Positions 35,363 to 42,656 of a stretch of DNA of 62,489 bases are shown here, piece after piece. This stretch comes from an uncultured Eubacterium sp. Lineage in GTDB: Bacteria; Bacillota; Clostridia; Lachnospirales; Lachnospiraceae. Both the position numbers and the translations under genes were made by a program. The notes under the pieces were generated by a model. That model worked only from the letters and a program-made list of their open reading frames with translations, did no database searches and was not told where the DNA came from. The stretch covers positions 1 to 62,489 of the forward strand of contig CAJUBZ010000005.1 of assembly GCA_910584795.1 (NCBI GenBank), written 5' to 3'. Position 1 is the stretch's first letter. Every line of letters starts with the position of its first letter.

Positions 35363-36598
35363 ATGTATGAAATGAAGGAAAGTGTAGAGAAAGTAATTTT
35401 AGTGGCTGTTTCTACTGGAAACGAAGAGGATTCCATGGAATCACTTGATGAATTAGAAGAATTAGTGAAAACAGCAGGAGCAGAAGTTGTAGGACGCATT
35501 GTGCAGAATTTGGAACATATTAATAATGCTACTTATGTAGGAACCGGAAAGGTACAGGAAATAAAGGAACTTATCTGGGAAACAGATGCAGCAGCGATTA
35601 TATGTGATGATGAGTTGTCCCCTGCACAGTATAAAAACTTAGAAGATGAATTAAATGTAAAAGTTATGGACAGAACGTTAGTAATTTTAGATATTTTCGC
35701 AGGAAGGGCAAAGACAGCAGAGGGCAAAATTCAGGTAGAATTGGCGCAGCTCAGATATCGTTCTACCAGACTGATTGGTATGAGAAATCTTTCACGTCAG
35801 GGAGGTGGAATTGGAACCAGAGGTCCGGGAGAAAAGAAATTAGAAGTTGACAGAAGACTGATTCGAAATCGTATCTCTCAATTAAAAGAACAGGTACGTG
35901 ATATGGAGAATCACAGACAGGTAACCAGAGCAAAGAGACAGGATAATCCGGTACCGGTTGCGGCAATTGTAGGATATACTAATGCAGGAAAGTCAACATT
36001 GTTAAATACATTAACCGATGCAAGCGTTTTGGAAGAAGACAAGTTATTTGCAACATTGGATCCGACTACAAGAAATTATAGATTGCCGGATGGACAGGAG
36101 ATTCTTCTTACAGATACTGTAGGCTTTATCAGAAAACTTCCACATCATTTGATTGATGCATTCCGAAGTACGTTAGAGGAAGCTAAATATTCGGATATTA
36201 TTATTCATGTAGTAGATGCTTCTAATCCGTGTATGGACAAAAATATTCATGCTGTATATGAAACATTAGATAATCTGAATGTAAAAGATAAGATTATAAT
36301 TACTGTTTTTAATAAACAGGACAAACTTACAGAAAAACCTATTTTAAGGGATTTTAAGGCTGATTATGTAGTAAATGCTGCTATAAAAAAAGGACAAGGT
36401 ATTGACGAAATTAATGAGTCTGTTGAACAGGCGTTAAAATCTATGAGAGTGGTAGTTGAGAAGGTATTCGATTATTCTGACGCAGGAAAATTAGGATTGA
36501 TTCGTAAGTATGGACAGATAATTAGTGAGGATTATAAAGAAGATGGAATTTATGTGAAGGCATATGTGCCGGCAGCTATTATGAAACAATTGTCGTAA
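35363..36598 (+). CDS. hflX: Ribosome-associated GTPase HflX
   Basis: A 411-residue GTPase that splits or rescues stalled 70S ribosomes under stress. N-terminal HflX domain (about 1-190) with NNATYVGTGKVQEIKEL, the helical linker GGIGTRGPGEKKLEVDRRLIRNRI, then the G domain: G1 GYTNAGKST near 210, G3 DTVG, G4 NKQD near 315. A short C-terminal domain follows. GGGAGGTG precedes the ATG. It is a single gene with its own downstream gap. Confidence 0.96.
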   Translation: MYEMKESVEKVILVAVSTGNEEDSMESLDELEELVKTAGAEVVGRIVQNLEHINNATYVGTGKVQEIKELIWETDAAAIICDDELSPAQYKNLEDELNVKVMDRTLVILDIFAGRAKTAEGKIQVELAQLRYRSTRLIGMRNLSRQGGGIGTRGPGEKKLEVDRRLIRNRISQLKEQVRDMENHRQVTRAKRQDNPVPVAAIVGYTNAGKSTLLNTLTDASVLEEDKLFATLDPTTRNYRLPDGQEILLTDTVGFIRKLPHHLIDAFRSTLEEAKYSDIIIHVVDASNPCMDKNIHAVYETLDNLNVKDKIIITVFNKQDKLTEKPILRDFKADYVVNAAIKKGQGIDEINESVEQALKSMRVVVEKVFDYSDAGKLGLIRKYGQIISEDYKEDGIYVKAYVPAAIMKQLS

Positions 36599-36613
36599 AA
36601 TATCAATAATGAA

Positions 36614-36642
36614 TTGACAATGTAAGGCATATATGTTATATT
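36614..36642 (+). promoter_or_regulatory. Strong promoter of the amino-acid ABC operon
   Basis: Consensus TTGACA (36614-36619), 17-bp spacer, TATATT (36637-36642), 66 bp upstream of the binding-protein start. Confidence 0.8.
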
Positions 36643-36707
36643 TTCGTTAGTTTAGCGTAGTAAAGCGATAATTTATGAAAATACAGTTAAAAACGGAGGA
36701 TTAAAAA

Positions 36708-37496
36708 ATGAAAAAGAAAATTGCTTTGTTATTATCAGTTGCAATGGTTGCATCTTTATGTATGGTTGGATGTGGCAGCAAGGATACAAAGAAGGAAAAC
36801 AAGGTTTATGCTGTAGAAGCAGGTTCTGCAGGTGAAAAAGTTGCAAAAGAAAATAAGTGGAAAACAAATTCTGTTGCCGCACAGGCAGATGCACTCATGG
36901 AAGTTAAATCAGGTACATCAGATGCTGCAATTATTGATTTATTAATGGCAGGTGCAATGATTGGAGAGGGAACAAGCTATCCAAATCTGAAGTATACAGA
37001 TAAACTTACTACAGAAGAGTATGGTGTTGGGTGTAGAAAAGAATCTAATCTGGCAGCATATATTAACAATTTCTTTGTTGATACATATAGGTCTGGACAA
37101 ATGAAAAAAGTTGCTGAAAAGTATGGTGTACAAGAGGCTATCTTAGAGCAGAAAGAAGCAGATGGTGGCGAGATTAAAGATGGTGATGTAAAATATATTC
37201 AGGATAAAGGAACATTAATTGTAGGTATCACTGAGTTTGAACCAATGGATTATAAAGACAAAGATGGTAAATGGATTGGCTTTGATGCAGACATGGCAAC
37301 ACTTCTTGCAGAAAAGTTAGGTGTAAAAGTTAAGTTTGTTGTGATTGACTGGGATACAAAAGCAATGGAACTTGAATCAAAGAACATTGATGTGGTATGG
37401 AATGGTATGACTTTAACTGATGAAGTTAAGAGCGCTATGGAATGTACAAATGCATACTGCAATAATGCACAGGTAGTTGTAGTTCCAGCTGAATAA
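36708..37496 (+). CDS. Amino-acid ABC transporter binding lipoprotein, circularly permuted
   Basis: A 262-residue lipoprotein: signal peptide ending at VGC (Cys near 22). The SBP_bac_3 fold segments occur in swapped order. Residues about 33-150 match what is normally the second half (VYAVEAGSAGEKVAKEN, then SGTSDAAIIDLLMA, then the closing KKVAEKYGV). Residues about 168-262 match what is normally the first half (GTLIVGITEFEPMDYKDKDGKWIGFDADMA ..., then NGMTLTDEVKSAMECT and the hinge strand QVVVVPAE). The usual start and end are joined by an EQKEADGGEIKDGD linker, and the new ends lie at the interdomain hinge. All parts of the fold are present once. Ligand unknown, probably a polar amino acid. 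It heads an operon with permease and ATPase genes. Confidence 0.85.
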   Translation: MKKKIALLLSVAMVASLCMVGCGSKDTKKENKVYAVEAGSAGEKVAKENKWKTNSVAAQADALMEVKSGTSDAAIIDLLMAGAMIGEGTSYPNLKYTDKLTTEEYGVGCRKESNLAAYINNFFVDTYRSGQMKKVAEKYGVQEAILEQKEADGGEIKDGDVKYIQDKGTLIVGITEFEPMDYKDKDGKWIGFDADMATLLAEKLGVKVKFVVIDWDTKAMELESKNIDVVWNGMTLTDEVKSAMECTNAYCNNAQVVVVPAE

Positions 37497-37531
37497 AGTT
37501 TGAAATACAAGATATCAACTATAAATATTAC

Positions 37532-37559
37532 AAGGCAGAGAGTGAAGGCTCTCTGCCTT
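37532..37559 (+). other. Hairpin between binding-protein and permease genes
   Basis: AAGGCAGAGAG pairs exactly with CTCTCTGCCTT around TGAAGG. With almost no T run, it probably stabilises the upstream message and lowers permease expression, a common arrangement in such operons. Confidence 0.6.
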
Positions 37560-37586
37560 ATGTTGCTGATATAAGAGGAGACATTT

Positions 37587-38243
37587 ATGTTTTGGGAAGT
37601 TACACAGACATTATTAGAAGGTTTAGGTACAACATTTGAGATATTTATTTTAACCTTATTACTTGCATTACCGTTAGGACTTATTATTTCGTTTGGTTCA
37701 ATGAGTAAATTTAGACCATTAAAATATTTTGTACAAATATTTGTATGGATTATCAGGGGAACACCGTTGATGCTTCAATTAATTATTATTTTTTATGGTC
37801 CGGGATTATGGCTGGGACATAATATATGGAGTGGGGATGCCTGGGGAAGGATTACAGCAACAGTCGTAGCATTTACGATTAATTATGCCTGTTATTTTTC
37901 CGTTATATTCAGGGGTGGAATTGAAGGAGTACCTGCGGGACAGAGAGAGGCAGGACAGGTTCTTGGTATGACAAAAACGCAGATATTTTTCAAAATAACA
38001 TTGTTACAGATGATTAAGAGAATTGTCCCGCCGATGTCGAATGAAATTATTACTTTGGTTAAGGATACTTCATTGGCGAGAATTATTGCGGCATATGAAT
38101 TGACCTTTACAGGATTTGCATTTATGAAGTCAGATGGTATTACATGGCCGTTGTTCTATACCGGAGTATTCTATTTGGTATTTGTAGGTATTCTTACACT
38201 TTTATTTAATTATATAGAAAAGAAATTAGATTATTTTAAATAA
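37587..38243 (+). CDS. Amino-acid ABC transporter permease
   Basis: A 218-residue HisMQ-type permease with five membrane helices and the ATPase-contacting EAA loop EGVPAGQREAGQVLGMTKTQ (about residues 112-131). TFEIFILTLLLALPLGLII and RGTPLMLQLIIIFYG are typical of the polar amino-acid uptake group. It is probably a homodimer, since only one permease gene is present. It sits between the binding protein and ATPase genes, with GGAG before its ATG. Confidence 0.93.
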   Translation: MFWEVTQTLLEGLGTTFEIFILTLLLALPLGLIISFGSMSKFRPLKYFVQIFVWIIRGTPLMLQLIIIFYGPGLWLGHNIWSGDAWGRITATVVAFTINYACYFSVIFRGGIEGVPAGQREAGQVLGMTKTQIFFKITLLQMIKRIVPPMSNEIITLVKDTSLARIIAAYELTFTGFAFMKSDGITWPLFYTGVFYLVFVGILTLLFNYIEKKLDYFK

Positions 38244-38257
38244 GGAGGTGCGAAGGA

Positions 38258-39043
38258 ATGGCAATATTAGAAGTGAAAAATATAGAGAAACATTTTGGCA
38301 GCACCAATGTTTTAAATGATATTAGTTTTAATCTGGAAGAGGGACAGACACTGGCTATTATTGGTTCCTCTGGTTCCGGCAAAACGACATTACTGCGTTG
38401 CCTGAATTTTTTGGAAACACCAAATGGCGGCACAATTACAGTAAAAGATGAAACTTTATTTGATGCAGCTTTGCCACGGTCGAAAAAAGATAAAGAACTG
38501 AGAAAAAAGAGACTTCATTTTGGAATGGTATTTCAGTCATTTAATCTTTTTCCCCAATACACAGCATTGGAAAATGTAATGTTGTCGGAGAAACTGCTGG
38601 CTCAGGAAAGAGAAGACTATAGACAGAATAAGAAACAGATATTAGCGAATATAGAATCTCATGGAAAAGAGCTGCTCACAAGGATGGGATTGGCAGATAG
38701 GATGGAACATTACCCGCATCAGTTATCAGGTGGACAGCAACAGCGTGTGGCTATTGCCAGAGCGTTGGCACTCCAACCGGATATTCTTTGCTTTGATGAG
38801 CCAACATCTGCGTTGGATCCGGAATTGACAGGAGAAGTTTTAAAAGTAATTAAAAGCCTGGCAGAAGAAAAAACTACGATGATTATTGTTACTCATGAAA
38901 TGGCATTTGCCAGAGATGTAGCAGATACAGTTATCTTTATGGATGAGGGGGTTATCGTAGAGCAGGGCGAGGCTAAGCAGGTAATTAACAATCCACAGGA
39001 AGAAAGAACACAGCAGTTCCTCTCCAGATATAGTCAAGGATAA
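38258..39043 (+). CDS. Amino-acid ABC transporter ATPase
   Basis: A 261-residue ATPase of the GlnQ/HisP group. Walker A GSSGSGKTT near residues 36-44, Q-loop MVFQSFNLFPQYT, signature LSGGQQQRVAIARAL, Walker B ILCFDEPTSALDPE, and H-loop VTHEMAFA. An insertion (FDAALPRSKKDKELRKKRLHF) before the Q-loop is longer than in E. coli GlnQ. The ATG has AAGGAGGTG upstream. It ends the three-gene operon, with a terminator behind it. Confidence 0.95.
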   Translation: MAILEVKNIEKHFGSTNVLNDISFNLEEGQTLAIIGSSGSGKTTLLRCLNFLETPNGGTITVKDETLFDAALPRSKKDKELRKKRLHFGMVFQSFNLFPQYTALENVMLSEKLLAQEREDYRQNKKQILANIESHGKELLTRMGLADRMEHYPHQLSGGQQQRVAIARALALQPDILCFDEPTSALDPELTGEVLKVIKSLAEEKTTMIIVTHEMAFARDVADTVIFMDEGVIVEQGEAKQVINNPQEERTQQFLSRYSQG

Positions 39044-39057
39044 CATTATGCATAAGA

Positions 39058-39106
39058 TTTGTCAAAAAAAGGCTATTGTACTGGTAGTCTTTTTTTGATT
39101 GACAAA
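39058..39106 (+). terminator. Terminator after the ABC operon
   Basis: TTTGTCAA with AAAAAAAGGCTA pairs with TAGTCTTTTTTT and TTGACAAA, a long stem with an internal T run. Confidence 0.7.
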
Positions 39107-39163
39107 TGCAACGAAAAGAATATAATAAAATTAGAAAAAAGTTGCTCTTTTAATAAAAAACCA

Positions 39164-39192
39164 TTGACACACCCTATCAAATAGGGCATAAA
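39164..39192 (+). promoter_or_regulatory. Promoter with embedded operator of the HigBA-like pair
   Basis: TTGACA (39164-39169) and CATAAA (39187-39192) are separated by 17 bp. The spacer contains a perfect inverted repeat CCCTATCAAATAGGG (39172-39186, 6-bp arms). A repressor bound there would block RNA polymerase, as expected for autoregulation by the XRE antitoxin. Confidence 0.7.
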
Positions 39193-39209
39193 TAAGGAAA
39201 GGATTTTAT

Positions 39210-39539
39210 ATGACAAGAACATTTATAGAAACAAATGAGTTTACAAGAAAATGGGAGCAGCTAGGACTAACGGATGAGGATTTGAGAAAAATAGAGAATC
39301 AATTAGAAAATCCTCAAATCGGAAAGATAATAAAAGGAACAGGAAAATTGAGAAAAGTAAGGTTTGCATTACCGAGTCGAGGAAAAAGAGGAAGCACAAG
39401 GGTGTGTTATGTAGATTTCTTGTTACATGAAACAGTGTATATGATTACAGCATATGCAAAAAATGAAAAGGAGAATTTATCACAAAGAGAGAGGAATGAG
39501 ATTAAGAAAGCAATAGACATATTGGAGGAGAGTTTATAG
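39210..39539 (+). CDS. higB: Type II toxin, RelE/HigB-like
   Basis: A 109-residue protein of the RelE/ParE superfamily, HigB-2/Gp49-like group: TFIETNEFTRKWEQLGLTDEDL at the start, then IIKGTGKLRKVRFALPSRGKRGSTRVCYVDF and YMITAYAKNEKENLSQRERNEI at the C-terminus. These toxins are ribosome-dependent mRNA endonucleases. The toxin gene precedes the antitoxin gene, as in higBA loci, and both share the operator-bearing promoter just upstream. The start has GGAAAGG upstream. Confidence 0.85.
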   Translation: MTRTFIETNEFTRKWEQLGLTDEDLRKIENQLENPQIGKIIKGTGKLRKVRFALPSRGKRGSTRVCYVDFLLHETVYMITAYAKNEKENLSQRERNEIKKAIDILEESL

Positions 39540-39562
39540 AAAGATTTATAGGAGGTATTATT

Positions 39563-39892
39563 ATGAGCGAATTATACAACAGTATTATGACCGGTTTAAA
39601 TGAGGCAATCGAGGACGCCAAAAGTGAAAAGAAAACATTAAAAAGGCATATTGTTACCATAGAGCCAATAAAGGAGTATGAAGCAAAAGAAGTTAAAGAA
39701 ATAAGGAACAAAGTTGGCTTATCTCAAAGATTATTTGCAGGTTTTATGGGAGTATCTAATAAAACAGTGGAAGCATGGGAGAAAGGAACCAATAAGCCAT
39801 CAGGAGCTGCAAGTAGAATTTTAAGCATGATGGAAATGGATTCAAAGTTTATTGAACATTTTCCTTTTGTTAAGTTTGGAGACAAAAATTAG
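39563..39892 (+). CDS. higA: XRE-family antitoxin, HigA-like
   Basis: A 109-residue helix-turn-helix protein. The C-terminal half (about 55-95) is an XRE domain: VKEIRNKVGLSQRLFAGFMGVSNKTVEAWEKGTNKPSGAASRIL. The N-terminal half is charged and probably binds the toxin. It begins 23 bp after the toxin stop with AGGAGG before the ATG. It is expected to neutralise the toxin and repress the shared promoter at 39164-39192. Confidence 0.85.
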   Translation: MSELYNSIMTGLNEAIEDAKSEKKTLKRHIVTIEPIKEYEAKEVKEIRNKVGLSQRLFAGFMGVSNKTVEAWEKGTNKPSGAASRILSMMEMDSKFIEHFPFVKFGDKN

Positions 39893-39908
39893 TATGCTAA
39901 ATATGGGT

Positions 39909-39942
39909 AAGAGGTATTTAGAAAAAAATCTAAATACCTCTT
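39909..39942 (+). terminator. Hairpin after higA, with operator-like half-sites
   Basis: AAGAGGTATTTAGA pairs with TCTAAATACCTCTT around an A-rich loop; GCTTTTTG follows. The stem contains TATTTAGA/TCTAAATA, which resembles the palindrome before sdpR. Confidence 0.65.
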
Positions 39943-39969
39943 GCTTTTTGAAAATTAAAATGATAATAT

Positions 39970-39993
39970 CTATTTAGAAGTATTTCTAAATAG
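39970..39993 (+). promoter_or_regulatory. Palindromic operator upstream of sdpR
   Basis: CTATTTAGAA, four bases, TTCTAAATAG: a perfect 10-bp inverted repeat 20 bp before the sdpR start, the expected position for binding by an autoregulating ArsR-type repressor. Confidence 0.7.
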
Positions 39994-40013
39994 ACTAAGA
40001 GAAAGGTGATAAA

Positions 40014-40280
40014 ATGGGATTTGCAGAAACTTTTAAGGCACTATCAGATGCGAAACGTCGTGATATACTTATATTGCTAAAAGAAGGAAGAATGTCAGCA
40101 GGAGAAATAGGAAGTCACTTTGATATGACAGGGGCAACAATTTCATATCATTTAAGTTTGTTGAAAAAGGCAGATCTAGTGATTGAATCCAAACAGAAAA
40201 ATTTTATTTATTATGAATTAAATACTTCGGTTGTAGAAGAAGTGATGTTATGGTTGTCGGATTTGAAAGGAGATAAGTAA
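40014..40280 (+). CDS. sdpR: ArsR-family autorepressor, SdpR-like
   Basis: An 88-residue winged-helix protein: FKALSDAKRRDILILLKEGRMSAGEIGSHFDMTGATISYHLSLLKKADLV with a recognition helix in ATISYHLSLL and a beta-wing ESKQKNFIYYELN. There are no metal-binding cysteines. In B. subtilis SdpR represses its own gene and sdpI, and SdpI at the membrane relieves it when the SDP toxin is present. Here the sdpI-like gene begins one base after the stop. AAAGGTG precedes the start and a palindrome lies just upstream. Confidence 0.85.
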   Translation: MGFAETFKALSDAKRRDILILLKEGRMSAGEIGSHFDMTGATISYHLSLLKKADLVIESKQKNFIYYELNTSVVEEVMLWLSDLKGDK

Positions 40281-40281
40281 T

Positions 40282-40914
40282 ATGAAAAAATATAGTGGAA
40301 GATTAACATTAACATGTGTTATTACTTTATTACCAATGATAGTTGGTTTGATTTTATGGAACAGGCTGCCAGAGACAATGGCGACACATTGGGGAGCAAA
40401 TAATGAAGCCAATGGATGGAGCAGCAGGCAGTTTGTAGTTTTTGGAATGCCAGTGATATTAATGGCGCTTCATTTGCTGGCTGTAGGTGTTACTATGGCA
40501 GATCCTAAAAAGAGGAATATAGGTAAGAGGATGATTGGTATATTGTTTTGGATAGTTCCTGTTGTAAGCTGGTTTGCAATGATGACGATATATTTGTCGG
40601 CTTTGGGCACCAAAATGAATATAGGACTTGTTGCAAATATACTCGTTGGAGCAGTGTTCATCATTGTTGGAAATTATTTACCGAAAAACAGGCAGAATTT
40701 TTCTGTTGGTATTAAACTTCCGTGGACCTTGGCTGATGAGGAAAACTGGAATAAGACAAACAGACTGAGTGGGTATTTATTTGTGATTTGTGGGTTTATA
40801 TTTATCGTGAACGCTTTCTTTTTAAGTATTATACCGATTATTGCTACTGTTTTGGCAGTTATTATCATACCGGTTGTTTATTCTTATTGGTTATACAGAA
40901 AAAAGATTGAATAA
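40282..40914 (+). CDS. sdpI: SdpI-like immunity membrane protein
   Basis: A 210-residue membrane protein with about six helices. It starts with a DUF1648-type segment (IVGLILWNRLPETMATHWGANNEANGW), followed by the SdpI core (VGNYLPKNRQNFSVGIKLPWTLADEENWNKTNRLSGYLFVICG). SdpI gives immunity against the SDP cannibalism toxin in Bacillus. No sdpC-like toxin gene is in this window, so it may protect against foreign toxins, or act only as a sensor partner for SdpR. It is translationally coupled to sdpR. Confidence 0.88.
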   Translation: MKKYSGRLTLTCVITLLPMIVGLILWNRLPETMATHWGANNEANGWSSRQFVVFGMPVILMALHLLAVGVTMADPKKRNIGKRMIGILFWIVPVVSWFAMMTIYLSALGTKMNIGLVANILVGAVFIIVGNYLPKNRQNFSVGIKLPWTLADEENWNKTNRLSGYLFVICGFIFIVNAFFLSIIPIIATVLAVIIIPVVYSYWLYRKKIE

Positions 40915-40965
40915 ATAAAGGTATTATAACAGACAATAAAAATATATATTTATTAATTGAAATAA

Positions 40966-41014
40966 AAATGCTATACTTGATTATGTTGATTAGTGAATTA
41001 AGTATAGCATTTTT
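40966..41014 (+). terminator. Terminator after sdpI
   Basis: AAAATGCTATACTT pairs with AAGTATAGCATTTT, then T-rich sequence. Confidence 0.8.
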
Positions 41015-41062
41015 ATTATAAGTTTTTAAAGAAAAGCCAGATAGAAATTTTAGGAGGCATGG

Positions 41063-41908
41063 ATGAGTTACGCAGATAAAGTTTTTGTGGATATGTGTAG
41101 AGATATCCTAGAAAACGGAACAGATACAAGAGGTGAAAACGTTAGGGCAAAGTGGGATGATGGTTCATATGCATATACCATTAAGAGGTTTGGCATAGTA
41201 AACAGGTATGATTTAAAGAAAGAATTTCCAGCCATTACATTGCGCCAGACGGGAATAAAAAATTGTGTGGATGAACTTTTATGGATTTGGCAGAAGAAGT
41301 CCAATAATGTGAATGAACTGAGAAGTCATATATGGGATGCATGGGCTGATGAAGAAGGGTCGATAGGAAAAGCTTATGGTTACCAGATGAGTGTAAAACA
41401 TCACTATCCGGAAGGAGAAATGGATCAGGTAGACAGAGTACTGTATGACTTGAAGCATAATCCATATAGTAGAAGAATTATGACAAATATTTATGTTCAT
41501 CAGGATTTGTCAGAAATGAATTTGTATCCTTGTGCTTACAGTATGACCTTTAATGTGACAACCAATCCGGAAACGGGAAAGTTTGTTTTAAACGGTATTT
41601 TAAATCAGCGTTCACAGGATGTGTTAACGGCAAATAACTGGAATGTATGTCAGTATGCAGTTCTTGTTCATATGTTTGCACAGGTAAATGATATGGAAGT
41701 AGGAGAATTTGTACATGTTATTGCAGATGCACATATCTATGATAAGCATGTGGAGCTTGTGGAAGAACTGATTTCCAGAGAGCAGCATGTGGCTCCAAAG
41801 TTGTGGATAAATCCGGAAATTAAAAATTTTTATGATTTCACAGTAGATGATGTGAAGTTGATTGATTATGAATATGGACCACAGATTAAAATACCGGTGG
41901 CTGTATAA
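41063..41908 (+). CDS. thyA: Thymidylate synthase
   Basis: A 281-residue enzyme methylating dUMP with methylene-tetrahydrofolate. The nucleophile is C157 in EMNLYPCAYS; SRRIM precedes it; LNQRSQDVLTANNWNV binds dUMP and HIYDKHVELV is near the C-terminus. The sequence diverges from E. coli ThyA in the N-terminal half but the length is usual. AGGAGG lies five bases before the ATG. The next gene makes the partner enzyme dihydrofolate reductase. Confidence 0.95.
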   Translation: MSYADKVFVDMCRDILENGTDTRGENVRAKWDDGSYAYTIKRFGIVNRYDLKKEFPAITLRQTGIKNCVDELLWIWQKKSNNVNELRSHIWDAWADEEGSIGKAYGYQMSVKHHYPEGEMDQVDRVLYDLKHNPYSRRIMTNIYVHQDLSEMNLYPCAYSMTFNVTTNPETGKFVLNGILNQRSQDVLTANNWNVCQYAVLVHMFAQVNDMEVGEFVHVIADAHIYDKHVELVEELISREQHVAPKLWINPEIKNFYDFTVDDVKLIDYEYGPQIKIPVAV

Positions 41909-41929
41909 GCAGAATATAGAAATGAGGTA

Positions 41930-42427
41930 ATGAAGATGAATTTGATTGTTGCAGTTGATAAGAATTGGGCGATAGGATATAACAATGATTTGCTTGTAAG
42001 TATTCCTGATGATATGAAATTTTTTAGGGAGAGTACTACCGGTAAGGTATGCATTATGGGAAAAAATACGTTGGAGAGTTTTCCGGGAGGAAGACCATTA
42101 AAAAACAGAGTGAACATTGTTATTGCTTTGGAGAAGGATTATAAAGTTGATGGTGCTACAGTTGTTTATTCTATTGAAGAGGCACTGGAAGAAGCAAAGA
42201 AATACAATTCTGAAGATGTGTTTGTAATCGGTGGTGGAAGCATTTATAAGCAGATGCTGCAGTATTGTGATACAGCATATATTACTTATGTAGATCATGA
42301 ATATGCGGCTGATACTTTTATTCCAAATCTTGATGAAATGCAGGACGAGTGGGAACTGGTTGAAGAAGGAGAAGAGAATACTTACTTTGATTTAGAGTAT
42401 TATTTTAGAACATATAAGAGAAAATAA
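41930..42427 (+). CDS. folA: Dihydrofolate reductase
   Basis: A 165-residue NADPH-dependent enzyme that regenerates tetrahydrofolate after ThyA. Motifs: IVAVDKNWAIGYNNDLLVSIPDDMKFFRE at the N-terminus with the acidic active-site residue in the PDDM helix, IMGKNTLESF and FVIGGGSIYKQML for NADPH binding. The length is typical. It begins 22 bp after the thyA stop, with GAGG at the right distance, and forms an operon with it; a strong terminator follows. Confidence 0.95.
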   Translation: MKMNLIVAVDKNWAIGYNNDLLVSIPDDMKFFRESTTGKVCIMGKNTLESFPGGRPLKNRVNIVIALEKDYKVDGATVVYSIEEALEEAKKYNSEDVFVIGGGSIYKQMLQYCDTAYITYVDHEYAADTFIPNLDEMQDEWELVEEGEENTYFDLEYYFRTYKRK

Positions 42428-42450
42428 TTAAGGAAATATAAAAAGTTGCA

Positions 42451-42497
42451 AAAAACAGAACCCACATCAGTTAATACTGATTCAGGTTCTGTTTTTT
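42451..42497 (+). terminator. Terminator after thyA-folA
   Basis: AAAAAACAGAACC pairs with GGTTCTGTTTTTT, with ATCAG/CTGAT at the tip; a long T run follows. Confidence 0.85.
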
Positions 42498-42500
42498 ATT

Positions 42501-42623
42501 CTATAGGAAAGTTCTCTGAACTTCCTATAGAATAAAAATGCTCCGCAGGATCGCAGAGGCGCGGAAATGTAGTTATTCTTCGAATCCGCGCCTCGCGAGA
42601 GAGTTCGCAAGCGAACTCTTTGT
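42501..42623. repeat. Three consecutive palindromes between folA and the ROK gene
   Basis: Hairpin 1: CTATAGGAA..GTTC and GAACTTCCTATAG (42501-42530). Hairpin 2: GAGGCGCGGA and TCCGCGCCTC (about 42556-42594). Hairpin 3: GAGTTCGC and GCGAACTC (about 42601-42618). The second is GC-rich and out of character for the region. They lie between convergent genes. Confidence 0.65.
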
Positions 42624-42656
42624 TATATAGAAAATTGTAATTCCTATAAGAAAAAA

